Program-made: the position numbers and the translations under genes | Notes under the pieces: model-generated | Database searches by the model: none | What the model was told of the DNA's origin: nothing | The model's input: only the letters and a program-made list of their open reading frames with translations | Shown: piece by piece, positions 42,804 to 53,808 of the stretch | Position numbering within the stretch: the stretch's first letter is position 1 | Layout of the letters: every line of letters begins with the position of its first letter | Source: Lepiota brunneoincarnata | Lineage: Eukaryota; Basidiomycota; Agaricomycetes; Agaricales; Agaricaceae | Reading direction: 5' to 3' | NCBI GenBank assembly: GCA_023014365.1 | Contig: JAEBUN010000004.1 | Coordinates: forward strand, 2,728,001 to 2,792,000 | DNA length: 64,000 nucleotides

Positions 42804-45754
42804 CTCCCCTTCAAACCATAGCGAGTCTGAGTTCTCGTGCAAAATGTTTGACTTTTGGCAAGGGGAGCGCTTTGGTAAAAACGTCGGCCACCATGTCCTT
42901 AGTAGGACAGTAAATGAGCCGAATCTTGCCTTCTTCAATGATCCAGCAAATAAAATGGTAACGAACATTGATGTGTTTCATTTGCGTGTGATACTGGTGA
43001 TCTTTGGAAAGAGCGATAGCGGATTGGTTGTTGGAATATGTTAAATAAAGTGACAGATCACTTATTAGTTAGTAACAAATTATGATATATAAGTAATTAG
43101 TTGTTATGTACACCCATCCCTTGGGGATGTCAATTAGTGGACACCGAGTTTCACACCTCATGTCCATTTTGACAGGATGGGACCTTAGACTAGCCAAATC
43201 CTATTATGTGAAGGGGAGTTACATACGAAGAACCTTTACACTTGACCAAATCAGTGGGCTTATCAAATCACACTATTATTAACAACGTGTGAATACATCA
43301 GTGATTGTTGATCAACTCGAGCTAGTGACTAGTGATCAGTGTGTCACTGATACTATTGACTCTACTCAGTTCAACAGAATAGATGGTGGTGGAGGGAACG
43401 GCAGTGTTGAGAACCTGTGAAATAAGTAAATGAAGCCATAGGGCTTCCTTTGATGCATGAGTGGCTCTGACGTACTCGGATTCCGTTGTAGATAGTGTGA
43501 CGATCTCCTGTCGCTTTGCACTCCAAGAAACTGCGCTGCCGTTGATGATGAATACGTAGCTGGACGTGGCATGGCGGTCCTCTGCCATGTTGCTGTCGGT
43601 GTCCATAAAACCCTCAAGGCCCTCGCCATCACCTCCATATGTCAACCAGAGGTCCTGGGTGCCTTTTAGATACCAAAAAACTCGATGAGCTGCTTCCCAA
43701 TGTGCCTCTCTATGATTCTTGGTGAATTTTGAAAGGACTTGAATGGTGTAAGCGATATCTGGTCGCATTCCCAGGGCTGCATACATAAGCGTGCTGATGG
43801 CCTCCTGATATGGCTTGCTGGCCATGTGGGCAATGTTGGCAGTCATTTGAGGCGATTGCTTGCTTGTTAGTTGGATGGCAGGGTCCATGGGTGTACTGAG
43901 CAGTTTCTCATTCTCGAGCCCATAACGTCTGAGTGAGGCATCGATGTATGACCGTTGAGACAGGAAGAGCTTACCCTGCTCTCTGTCCCTTTTTACCTTG
44001 ATTCCTAGGAGCCAATGGATTTCTCCTAGATCTGTAATCTTGACGAACTCCTTTACACCACCTTTTACCCAGTTGATTAGCATGATGGTAGAGGCAACAA
44101 GCGTGCAATCATCGACATGCACGAGAATTATGATGAGATTTGGTGCCGCAATCTTAAAAAAAACGCTTTGGTTGACTTCACAGTGTGTAAAGCCCAGGTT
44201 GTTGACCAGAATCTCGCAAAGGCGTTAATACCATCGCCGGCCGGATTGTTTGAGTCCATAAAGGGTCTTCTTGAGGTGGCAGACGCATTGAGGGTGAGTG
44301 GAGGATATGAAACCAGGGGGTTGTTGCATATGGATCATCTTGCCAGGGCCTAGTTTTCTGTTTAGGTATGCACCCTTGATGTTGATCTGATGGATCTCAT
44401 AATTTCGCGTGGCAGCGATTGCTAGAACAGTCTGGATGGACGCAAGGTGTGCAATGGGTGCAAAAGTGTCGAAGTAGTCAACTCCTGGCACCTGTGAAAA
44501 TCCTTGAGCAACAAGTCGAGCCTTGTAGCGGATGACATTTCCGGCAGCATCCTTCTTGGCCTTAAAAACCCATTTTGAGCCGATGACATTAGCTCCGATT
44601 GGCTGATCAATGAGTTCCCATGTTCCGGCATCGCCCAACATGGTAAGTTCTTCCTCCATGGCCTTCTTCCACAACTCCCAGTCTGCTCATTTCCTTGCCT
44701 CCTGCAGGCTCCCAGGTTCCAAGCCCTCAGTCTCCTCAATATCTGCTGCTAAAACATGCACATCAGCCCAGTCTAGCTCTTCAGCAAGAGTAATTGCTCT
44801 TCCTTCTAGGATGTCTTTTGCCTTTGTGCTTGGACTTCTGGCACGTTGAGGCCATTGTGTGTGCAGCTTCTCCTTGTTGAATGTTTCCCCTGCACTGGCA
44901 TTGTCTGTGGCTGTGTTTTCGCAAGGATTGGCTGGGGGGTTGGCTGGCTGCTGGTTGGGAGGGGTGGGGGAGAGTGCTGGTGGCTCAATTGCGGTGCTTG
45001 TGCTGTGTGGAGGGTCGTTTCGTGGCTCGCTTGCTGGTAACTGCTCCCCTTCAAGCCCAGGATGACCTAAATTAATAAAACGAAAATTTCGCTCAATTTT
45101 TATAGCACCGGTGTCCGAAAAATAGATGCGGGAGCCATTGCTCTCTGCATCATAACCGACCCATCATCCTTTCTTCGCTCGCCCACCGAGCTTGTCTCCA
45201 CCTGTCTGGTGTACCCACACCTCCTCTCCCCACTCACATACTGCATGTAGGTCTGGCTTGTGACCGTATACCACCTCAAACAGCGTTCTCCCTTTGACTG
45301 CTTGGGTTCCAGTCCTGTTCATCAACCAGACCACATGGGCAACAGCTTCTGCCCATAACAACTTCGGAAGCCGACTTGCATGTAGTAGTGCATGTGTGCG
45401 CTCAACAATCATGCGATTTCAGTGCTCGGCAACTCCATTGTGCTGAGGGGTGTTGTGTACGGTAAGTTTAGTCTCTGTACCTTGGGATTTCAAGTAAGAC
45501 TGAAAGTTGCTTGTGGTGTATTCCCCTCCCCTGTCTGAGTGCAGGGCCTTGATACGGGTGCTGAACTGTGTTTCGCACCATGCATCATAGTTCTGGTAGG
45601 CCTCAAAGACATCAGATTTGTTGGATAAGAAGTTAATGTGAGTCCACCTTGAGAAATCGTCAATAAAGGTCACATAATAATGTTTGCCCCTTTTCGTCTC
45701 TACTCTCACTGGTCCCCAGACGTCGGAGTGGGTTTCCTCACCAAACGCTGAAGC
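42804..45754 (-). pseudogene. pol: Copia-2 integrase, RT and RNase H
   Basis: From right to left: FGEETHSDVWGPVRVETKRG and the integrase core (HSDRGGEYTT), linker, RT (TMLGDAGTWELIDQPIGANV, VHVDDCTLVA) and RNase H ending near 42815. Stops relative to Copia-1 include TGA at 45421-45419 (EH-stop-NR; Copia-1 has CRNR), 45166-45164 (KKG-stop-W; KKGRW) and 44689-44687 (ARK-stop-AD; ARKRAD), all fitting CGA to TGA, and one TAA at 44227-44225 (CAA in Copia-1). A 348-bp insertion splits RNase H at 43029-43376. Confidence 0.85.
43029..43376. mobile_element. 348-bp LTR-like insertion in Copia-2 RNase H
   Basis: The segment starts TGTTGGAATATG and ends GTTCAACA; TGTTGGAATAT is a common Copia LTR start. 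Compared with the intact reading frame of Copia-1 (TIFSDNQSAIALS), a few target bases are missing and I find no duplication, so it may be a solo LTR with a small deletion. Confidence 0.5.
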
Positions 45755-45855
45755 TGTTATCAAAAGCCACATCAGAAGGACGGTTACTTTTAGTTCACAT
45801 TCCCATGTCACTATGAAACTATCAGTAGTGTACATCAGAAGGACTATTCTTAGTA

Positions 45856-47462
45856 CAGTGACCCACAAAACCGTTCCAATGTTTTGTACTTTTGACTTAA
45901 AGTAGTAATAGCTCAGTAAATAAAATAGCTAAATTTGTGAATATATTTATAAACATAGCCAAATATGTCATATCTGACCCTGCAAAGTCGCGTTATGTAA
46001 TACTTCTAAATGAGGCAATTATGAATTTTGTAATCATTTTAAGTCATTGGAACGGTTTTGTCAATAGTAATTTTTAATACTAATCCAAGCAATCACATGA
46101 CTCCGTTGATTGTGAATCAACAAGATCATGTGACCACGTGTCTTTGACATATAAATAGATGTGCTGACAGCCATGTCCCATCATTCTCAACCCCCCTACC
46201 TACCATGAAGCCATTATCTTCTACTCTAAAGCAAACCATCCTCTCTTTGCTAAATTCTCATCATTCCTATACTAAAATTGAGGCAATTACTGGTGTTGGG
46301 CACAGTACCATATCCAGGCTAGCCTCTAAAAATTGTTCCAGCCTTACTAAATCACTTGGAGGACATCCTTCAAAACTCTCTACCACTAATATTCAGCATG
46401 CTATCCATCTTATCTCTGCTGGCAAGGCTGAAACTGCTGTAGATATAGCCAAATCTCTTGCTCCCATCATTGGGACATCAGTCTCTTCACAGACTGTAGC
46501 AAGGCATCTCAAACAGGCAGGAATGAAGGCTGTAGTCAAGCAAAAAAAGCCTTTACTCTCTGACAAGCATAGGAGGGCTAGGCTGGATTTTGCTCTGACA
46601 CACCAGCATTGGACTATGGAGGACTGGAAGCTGGTTGTATGGTCTGATGAGACCAAAATTAATCGTTTGGGGTCAGATGGGAGGAAGTGGGGATGGAAAA
46701 AGAAGGGAGAGGGGCTTAGTGAAAGATTGGTCAAGGGAACTCTGAAGTATGGAGGAGGATCAGTGATGGTTTGGGGCTGTATGCTGTGGGATGGCCCAGG
46801 CTATGCAGTGAGGATTGATGGAAGGATGGATGCAGAGTTGTTTGTGCAAATTTTGGAGGAAGATTTGAAGAAGAGTCTCCGGTGGTACAAGCTTAAACCC
46901 CAAGATATTATCTTTCAGCAAGATAATGACCCCAAACACAAGAGTACACTGGCCAAAGAATGGTTTCAAAAAAAATCATTTTAGGCTCCTAACCTGGCCA
47001 GCACAGTCACCTGACCTCAATCCCATTGAACACTTATGGGAATATGTGAAGAGAAAGTTGGGAGAGTATGAATCTCCTCCCAAGGGTATGGAGGAGTTGT
47101 GACAGAGGGTAGAAAAGGAGTGGGATGCTATTCCAGCTTCTGAGTGTCAGAAGTTAATTGAAAGTATGCCTAGAAGAGTAGCAGCTGTACTCAAAGCCAG
47201 AGGGGGCTACTCTAAGTACTAGAAATAATAGGATAGCCTAGTATAATATGTCATTGACAAAACCGTTCCAATGACTTAAAATGATTACAAAATTCATAAT
47301 TGCCTAATTTGGAAGTATTACATGACGCAACTTTGCAGAGTCAGATATGACATATTTGGCTATGTTTACAAATATATTCACAAATATGGCTATTTTATTT
47401 ACTGAGCTATTACTACTTTAAGTCAAAAGTACAAAACATTGGAACAGTTTTGTGGGTCACTG
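45856..47462 (+). mobile_element. Tc1/mariner DNA transposon with 208-bp terminal repeats
   Basis: 1607 bp starting CAGTGACCCACAAAACC and ending CACTG, flanked by TA (45854-45855 and 47463-47464). The 208-bp terminal inverted repeats (45856-46063 and 47255-47462) match closely. Each repeat has an ACAAAACCGTTCCAATG motif at its outer end and an inverted copy at its inner end. One transposase gene lies between. Confidence 0.9.
46205..47221 (+). pseudogene. Tc1/mariner transposase, frameshifted
   Basis: ATG 46205 begins MKPLSSTLKQTILSLLNSHH, an N-terminal helix-turn-helix pair (YTKIEAITGVGHSTISRLAS and TSVSSQTVARHLKQAG). The catalytic triad is D in VVWSDETKINRLGSDGRKW, D in [12 protein letters not shown] and E in [18 protein letters not shown], which looks like DD34E. 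A run of eight A at about 46967-46974 has one base too many, so the first frame stops at 46984 while the rest continues in another frame. A TGA at 47101 adds a second lesion. The stop after GGYSKY is at 47219-47221. Confidence 0.85.
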
Positions 47463-47622
47463 TATACGCTTCATGTTTTCTTATCTCTGACTCATAGTTA
47501 CCTCGGTCCGAACTATTATAGTAGGAGTACAGCCACACTTAGGAGTATATAAGGATACAGTACAAAACCTTGTATCCTTATCTTAGTGTTATACAGTTCT
47601 TGCCTCCTATATCTCTTCGCCC

Positions 47623-48312
47623 CTAAACCGGCTGGACTATAGTGCTCCGTCGTCTCCAAGTCACGTCTAGTAGGACAAGACCAAGTCTGTATAGACATCT
47701 TGCCACGAACGCCGTGCTACTCAAGAGCAAACCCCTAACCTGGGTAACAGAAGCCCACTTGCCCTCCCAAACTTTCAAAATTGGCAGCCAAGTTGCTTTG
47801 CCGTAGGCACATGACTCACAGAAGAAGTCAGTATCTGCTCCATCCTCCAGCTTCAGGCCAGCTACTAGACCATCGCAGACAAGCTTTTGAGCTGCTCCAG
47901 CACCAATATGGCCTAGACAATGGTGTAGCAAATCCAAGCTAAGTGGCTCGCTTACCACATTGGCTTCTTCTGCTTCCTTTACTAGTTTGTATAGGCCTCG
48001 TCCTGTCCTTGGGATCTCGGCAATACGGGCACCACCAGTATCTCGGATAATGCACTTGCCATTCGCAAAGGTTGTCGAGAAGCCAGCATCATCAAGTCGG
48101 CCAATCAACACGAGGGTGTATCCTGCTTCGGATGAGTAAAGGACCTCACCCAGGTGAAGCTGTGATGAGGTAGCACCGTTCAGCAGCTCAATCACCACTT
48201 CTCCCTTTCCAATGGCATCAAACGCCTTCTTGTTCGCTGCACGTAAGGGTCGAGGGGGGATAGATTTAAAGGTTGCAAAGTTGTTGCGGTAAGGAGAGAT
48301 GTGATTTGTCAC
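47623..48312 (-). pseudogene. Copia-2 protease end and pre-integrase region
   Basis: Continues from gag after a TGA at 48336-48334: TNHISPYRNNFATFKS, LLHHCLGHIGAGAAQ and CESCAYGKATWLP. It is cut at the solo LTR (47749); residues coded below that point belong to the LTR, not the protein. Confidence 0.82.
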
Positions 48313-49563
48313 ACCAGAGTCAAAAACTTCAACTCAGGTTTGGTTTGCCTCAGTGACGTTAGCGATTTCATCAGTAGCTATGTCGAAATTGCCAGTTTCT
48401 AGGTCATCAAGCTTGCTCACTGACTCCCCTTCACTCCATGACTTGGTAAGGGAGTAATCAGATTCAATTTCCACCCAGCTTGTGTTTGTTTCAGAGTCCG
48501 ATAACTTGTCAACCATGAGGGAGTAGTCCTCATCATTGCTATCCGCTGTAACAATATTCATGTTCCCACCCTTCTTGTTGGGTGTGCCTCCTCTCTCTCC
48601 TTCCTTCCTTTTACCAATAGGTTTCTTCGGATTAGGACAGTCCCGCTTCCAGTGCTCACCACCACAATTCCAACATGGACCCTTCTTTTTCCCTTTTCCT
48701 TTTGGCTTTCCACCTCCATTACTCTTGCTTCCCTCTGTTACCAAAGCATTGTCATGTTCAGTTTTGGCATTTCCGGCCCTAGATCGCTCAGGGCGAGCTC
48801 GGTCCCATTCGTCACTGATCAGTATGATCAAGATGTCAGGTTCGATAGTGTGTTGGAGGGAACTGTGTAATTGGGCCGCAGATAGTTGGTTTGCAGCATA
48901 CGATGCTAACCAACAAGGTAGGGATTGCAGTATTGCACTCCTATAATCATCATCACTAATAATCACACCAACAGCACTCAGCTCGGCCTTTCGAGAACGG
49001 AGCTTGTTCAGGAACAAACAAATATCACCCCTATCTGGGCATCGCATCGTCATAAACTCACGACGTAGCCTAGATTGCAAGAAGGCACTCTTGTAAGTAT
49101 ATTCTTGCTTTATGGTGTCCCACATTGTTTTGACCCTGTCGAGGCCAGCTGTGACCATCAACATGGAATCTGGGAGACGTTGGACAAGCAAGGAGTGAGC
49201 GATATTCTCGTTCCTTTTCCAAGTCTCTACCATTTCCACAGTGACAACAGGGGCAGTTAAAGCTATCATAGCAGGGGTGGTAGGAATAGCAGGAGTGGTC
49301 ATAGTAGCAGGAGCTGTGGTCTGGGGGGTGGTTGCTGTAGTAGCAGGAGCAATAGCTTGGGGAATAGTAGAAGGAATGACAGTGGGTTGAGTTGCACCGG
49401 TAGGGGGTGAGAGCACAGGACATGGTGTACTACCATCGAAATGACCCCAGAGTCCTTTGCCTTGTATTACAGTCTGGAAGCATAGCAAGAATACCGCCCA
49501 GTTTCCACCAGACACGTCCAACTTTGGCACCGACGCAGGGAGTACATCATTCATGGTAGACAT
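48313..49563 (-). pseudogene. gag: Copia-2 gag and start of protease
   Basis: ATG 49563 (MSTMNDVLPASVPKLDVSGG). A Thr/Pro-rich linker, MVETWKRNENIAHSLLVQRL, MRCPDRGDICLFLNKLRSRK and an intact CCHC knuckle CWNCGGEHWKRDCP follow. It is the better-preserved relative of the Copia-1 gag and shows which Copia-1 stops were arginine codons. A TGA at 48336-48334 separates it from VFDSGVTNHI of the protease. Confidence 0.86.
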
Positions 49564-49611
49564 CACTGTAGATTTTTTGTTTGGTAGCACAATGGGTTGG
49601 GGCCCATAACC

Positions 49612-49965
49612 TGTAAAGATATGAAACGTATATATTCAGCCTCAGCACAAGAGCTGAAGCTCAATGAAGTACCTGTAAAGATATGAAACATATATACTAC
49701 GTAGCGTGATTAGTACAGTAATTAAGAGAGCGTATAAGGAGACTTACTTTAGCCTCGGCATGAGAGCTGAAGTATAACTACACGAATAAGACAGTATTTA
49801 TATCTACACTGGTCTACAGGTGATTGTCCGAAGGACAATAAACACAATAACATGATAGAACAATAACGGCAGCAGGAACATGTGAGGTACAAAAGAACCA
49901 AGATGGTAGTAAACATACAAGTAAGATGTACAGTGGGACTTGGGATGCGTTTGCAAACACCAACA
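49612..49965 (-). repeat. Copia-2 LTR (5' in element orientation)
   Basis: 354 bases, including the extra unit 49612-49673. GGTTATGGGCCCC (minus strand) next to it is the likely primer-binding region, shared with Copia-1. Confidence 0.85.
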
Positions 49966-50916
49966 ATATTTGCAAGGGATACAACGAATTGGCATGCTGC
50001 TTCTGCGAGTTGAGTCAGATCCTCCATGTTTATGTATGTTTGCTGAGATGCAGGATGTAGTCACATGAATGCTCGAAGTAGATGTATTGCCCACCTCAAT
50101 AGCTTTTGCCAAAGCATCGACAGCACCAACTACGGCCTTGACCTGACTAACGGGGACAAGCTCGCTTGCCCCCTTGAGAATACTGAGGGTGCTGCTTGTG
50201 GTTCCCAGTACTTTGGAAATGAATTTGTGCCGCTGGGCTGATTCCTTCTTGCCCCCTTCCAGGTACGCCTTTGAGTTCTGTTCTTTACAATTAAAATTTC
50301 AGATGTGCAACAGTGGTGGGTGACACTAACTGCTATGTTTGTGATTGACTGGGTCAAATTTGCTGCTATGGGATCTAACTTTTGGTAGTCTCTCTTTGAC
50401 AGAATTGTCGTTGCCTCTCTCATTGTTCTTCGCAAAGGAATTTGCATCAGTAGTCTTAATCAATGAGGATGAGGATATTTGATGATTGCCTACTTGTAGA
50501 ATTGCATGGTCATTTCTGTAGCTTCTGAATGTTCTGCCTCCCCCAAGCATAGTTCATAGAGGAGAAGAGTAGACTGGGCCACAAACGACAGGAACCACCT
50601 GACCTAACCAGTACCAGTCAATAGGTATTCGAGATTAAGCACCTCATGAGGTACCCACCTCCAAGCTCTTTGTATAATCAGAATGCAGAGTGACAACGAG
50701 GAGAACGACATTCCTTAGATCTTGATTATCGTGGAGAACATAGGCCATCTGCAATCGTGCTAGATCTTTCATGACATCTTTGCTCCTGACAAAAGGCTCT
50801 CCTGTATCACATGGATCCTGAAGCTGAGATAACTCATCATTCTTGAGGCGCAGGAGGCCTTTTAATACCTTTTTAACTGTTTCCCGTTTCGAAGGATGTG
50901 GCTCGTGTCCAGACAT
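49966..50916 (-). pseudogene. 5' moiety of the split NLR-like gene
   Basis: ATG 50916 begins MSGHEPHPSKRETVKKVLKG, then KDVMKDLARLQMAYVLHDNQ. After introns come RWFLSFVAQSTLLLYELCLG, REATTILSKRDYQKLDPIAA, SKAYLEGGKKESAQRHKFIS, ILKGASELVPVSQVKAVVGA and MEDLTQLAEAACQFVVSLAN at the Copia-2 border. The helical segments and an amphipathic stretch before the NACHT domain resemble the N-terminal adaptor bundles of basidiomycete NLR-like proteins (inference). I see one stop (before RWFL, near 50600), which an intron may remove. The paralogue at 54344-55460 shares this order. Confidence 0.7.
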
Positions 50917-51295
50917 AGTGTGATGCAACCTGGGTGGCCAACAGTCCTCAAGCACAATACGGTTAACTAGTTGAAGCAAGTTGTAGAACTGCCTTGGGGA
51001 ATGCTGTAGCATGAGATTCTGATGTTCTCATGATTTGATGGACCAGTGCTTCTCGAGGTGCCGGATTTGATACATCATGGTTTGATACCTCTATTACCAA
51101 GACAGTAAAAGGTGCTCATGGGTGATAGCAGAGGCATACGGATTGAAAGCCTGACCTCCCCACACCAGCAAAATCACACATATCCTTTCGACGCCTACAA
51201 AAGGGGAAATAAGTGGAGAAGGGTCCAAAGGGTTGACCCTTTCTCAACTTAGGCCCCCTAACTTTTGCAAGCGGACTAAAAGGGTAAGACAGTGT
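50917..51295. other. Upstream region of the split NLR-like gene
   Basis: Similarity to the second copy continues to about 51115 (compare 55660), so the promoter was duplicated too. Nothing coding is seen. Confidence 0.4.
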
Positions 51296-51449
51296 CGGGA
51301 GCTTGCCAGCGAAGTGTGCCTCCAACAGCATCGGTGCTGCGCAATGATGTCCAGTTAGGTGCTCCCTCGTAGACCATCGTTGCTAGGCCGAAATCCGCAA
51401 GACATGCCCTTGCGGTTTTCGTTACCAGTATGTTTGGCTGGAATGTATT
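51296..51449 (-). pseudogene. 154-bp copy of part of the TKL-like kinase gene
   Basis: The stretch is nearly identical to about 2605-2758 of the kinase gene, with one C to T difference at a CpG. It covers NILVTKTARACLADFGLATM to GTLRWQAP and includes the intron acceptor upstream of that exon, so it was copied from DNA, not from spliced RNA. It has no start or complete domain. Confidence 0.85.
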
Positions 51450-52654
51450 AACATGAACAAACAAAGGGGCGAGTGTGGTTGGCGAAACAACCACTGGGCT
51501 TCGAAAACCGGGGAAGAGTTGAGAGAGAGAGATTTAGAGGATGAGAACGGGGGGGGATTTCTGGGTCCTATATTGACTGGAGAACAAGTCTCTGGGGTGT
51601 TCTACTTATATACAAACATTTGTCCTAAGTTATAATCTTTTCCTACGCTCGAAAGCAATAAGAAAATTAGGGGAAAAATAGGTCTAAGCTACTTGCGAGA
51701 TGGAGAAGGTGAAACAGGGGATGAGATGTGAAATTTTCATAGCTACGTGAGGAGAGGATTAGGAAAGATGAAAGATAAGTATTAAAGTAGTGGTCTGCGA
51801 GGGATAAAGAGGCCTAAAAGAAGGGAGAAATTTTACTCTACAGTGACGCTTGGGGAAAGGAATGGAAATGGGGAGAAAATATTTGAATGAAAGGGACAGA
51901 GGTGGAATGGGGATGCTGTCGAAACGGTGCTGCCTGCCATGATGTGCGCACTCCGAGACCTTTGATCCGAGGTTTTGATCCGAGTTTTCAGGTTCGGGTG
52001 TGTTTCGGGTTCGGGTTCCGAGTCCTACGAGAGGTGGCATAGGGCGGCCATTACAGGTGTAACCACTTGCCCACCCCTACACCCCATCCCGACAATGACA
52101 AGGGTGACCACTGATCTCGGCCACTTTGTAACAGCCAAGGTCGACATGGGTAGCAGCACGACCTTCTTCTGCTCCTCCTTTGAACTGGTCTAGGGCTTCT
52201 GGCGCGCATGCGATCTACTTCTGACACCACTCCGTGTGCTGAAAGCCTATAATCCGTCACAACACCTCTGACCCCGTGCTCCACCGTAACCCCCTACTCT
52301 GCACATTACCCATTGCGCCAGTGCCGTCCCTGCAAGAAACAATGTTCAGGAAACCTGACCCAAGGCACAGACACCGCACCAGCAAGCTCATTCGTACACC
52401 CTGCCGCTAATGATGAGAAGTGTGAGGATCAGACACTCACTAGCAATGGAATTGCAAGTTTGTGCCCTCCCTAGTCCCGACTCCTTTCATTCATATGGCT
52501 TCCGTGTGCATCGAGATCTGCGCCCACATACGCTGCCTACACACAATATCCATCAAAACATCCGACTTCCGCACCCTGCACCCACAACATCTGCATATTA
52601 GCTCCACAACAACCCCAATATGACGGCAATTCCATCACCCACAGGGACCGACAT
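51450..52654. other. Region without a recognised gene
   Basis: It contains G-rich and purine-rich tracts and, near 51960-52080, GGTTCGGGTTCCGAG repeats ending in CTTGCCCACCCCTAC, which resembles a hAT-type terminus without a partner. A short Cys-rich frame near 52320-52370 is too small to call. Confidence 0.35.
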
Positions 52655-53608
52655 GTCACATGTAAGAATGAGCATGAAAGAAGTGACAACCGTGAACAGG
52701 AAAGTAGCTTCGCGCATGGTTTTGTGGTATCGGACATACAGCTTCCCAAGTTTGGTGCTGCGAGCTACTGTCATCTCGGAAGCAAGTAACTCACCCGTAG
52801 GGGAGCATTAGGGGATCCTTTCAAGTAGATGCTCAATGCAAAAATGAAAACTCCTTCCGCTCTTTTGGAAAGGACTTTGGTTATGAGTGACGGTTTTCTT
52901 CTCCCTAGCCAGCCTTGAGAAAGCGACAAAGGAGGTATTTTTCCGCAGAATTATCTGCGACTGGTATGAGCTCCCATTTCTCGACTAGAAGCTTCAGCAG
53001 GTCGTGATGGATCGACTCACTGAATCGACTCGAGAGAATGAGTTCGACATGGTGGGTGGGATCAATATTGGGATAGCATCCAAGAAGTATGCAATGTGTC
53101 TCCAGTTGTTGATCGCGTCAAGCACAAAGATGACTGGGAATGAGAGAGGCAAAGCACCAATGGGCTCAATTATGTAACTTTCCCAACATCGAGTAGGAGA
53201 TTCATAGGCAGAGGAACATTCCCGAGTGGCATGAGCCACGGCAGGGACGCACTTGGGATGAAGATGGGCAAGCTCACGGGCAGGCATCTTGATAGTCGTA
53301 GTTCTGTCATCTGAGCTTCCTGGACGGAAAGAGATGAAAGCAGCGAGGTGCCCAATCTCTTTTAATGACTGCATCAATTTGTGCATCAAGATGGCCTTCC
53401 CAATCCCAGCCATGCCATAAATCAGAAACATGGACTGATTTGAATGCTCGACCCAATCCCCTAATGTCCTGAGCATGTCCGTTTGGCTGTCTGGGAAATA
53501 TTCCTCTTGTGGAGTACTATCGAATGTGAGCTGAGGAAGGGTGTTGACGGCAGCTTCATCTGTTCGAGGATTCACATCAATGTCCAATATGTGCATCATG
53601 ATATACCT
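52655..53608 (-). pseudogene. Second, decayed NACHT-domain copy
   Basis: Closely similar to 8690-10240 but without the 562-bp insertion and with a deletion of about 37 bases near 52736. Its Walker A reads GMAGIGKAILM instead of GKT, removing the residue that contacts Mg-ATP. The upstream linker exon is replaced at 53609 by unrelated sequence. It shows what the NACHT exon of the first copy looked like before its insertion. Confidence 0.82.
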
Positions 53609-53808
53609 GGGCCGGGCAGCGGACGAGCAGTGCAAGTGCTGCTTAAAGCCGTTAAAGAGTTGCGGGAATGGAATCATTTGTACCTTGAGTGCCTACACTA
53701 TGGTGCATGGTGTATAGAACTACACCATTGTCCTGCCCACAATATTATCCATAGCTCCTTATTGGATGCTTTTTACCACTGTGATACAATATACAACCTT
53801 CTATTGTG

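Larger units (their letters stand above)
45755..47749. mobile_element. Solo LTR in Copia-2, itself carrying a mariner
   Basis: The ends TGTTATC and GGGTAACA and the 5-bp duplication GAAGC (45750-45754 and 47750-47754) mark a lone LTR of about 386 bases once the mariner is removed. It interrupts the Copia-2 integrase zinc region just before GEETHSDVW. Confidence 0.72.
42512..49965 (-). mobile_element. Copia-2: second Copia element, minus strand, in the same NLR-like gene
   Basis: LTRs at 42512-42803 (292 bp) and 49612-49965 (354 bp) start TGTAAAGATATG and end ACACC(G/A)ACA on the plus strand. The target duplication is ATATT (42507-42511 and 49966-49970). Gag-pol runs on the minus strand and is closely related to Copia-1. 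Two insertions interrupt it: a solo LTR carrying a mariner (45755-47749) and a 348-bp sequence (43029-43376). Several in-frame stops make it inactive. The two LTRs differ by one 62-base unit of a tandem repeat at the U5 end. Confidence 0.87.

Noticed and set aside
51960..52080. Second hAT element from the CCCACCCCTAC terminus-like end
   Set aside because: No matching opposite end or 8-bp duplication was found.
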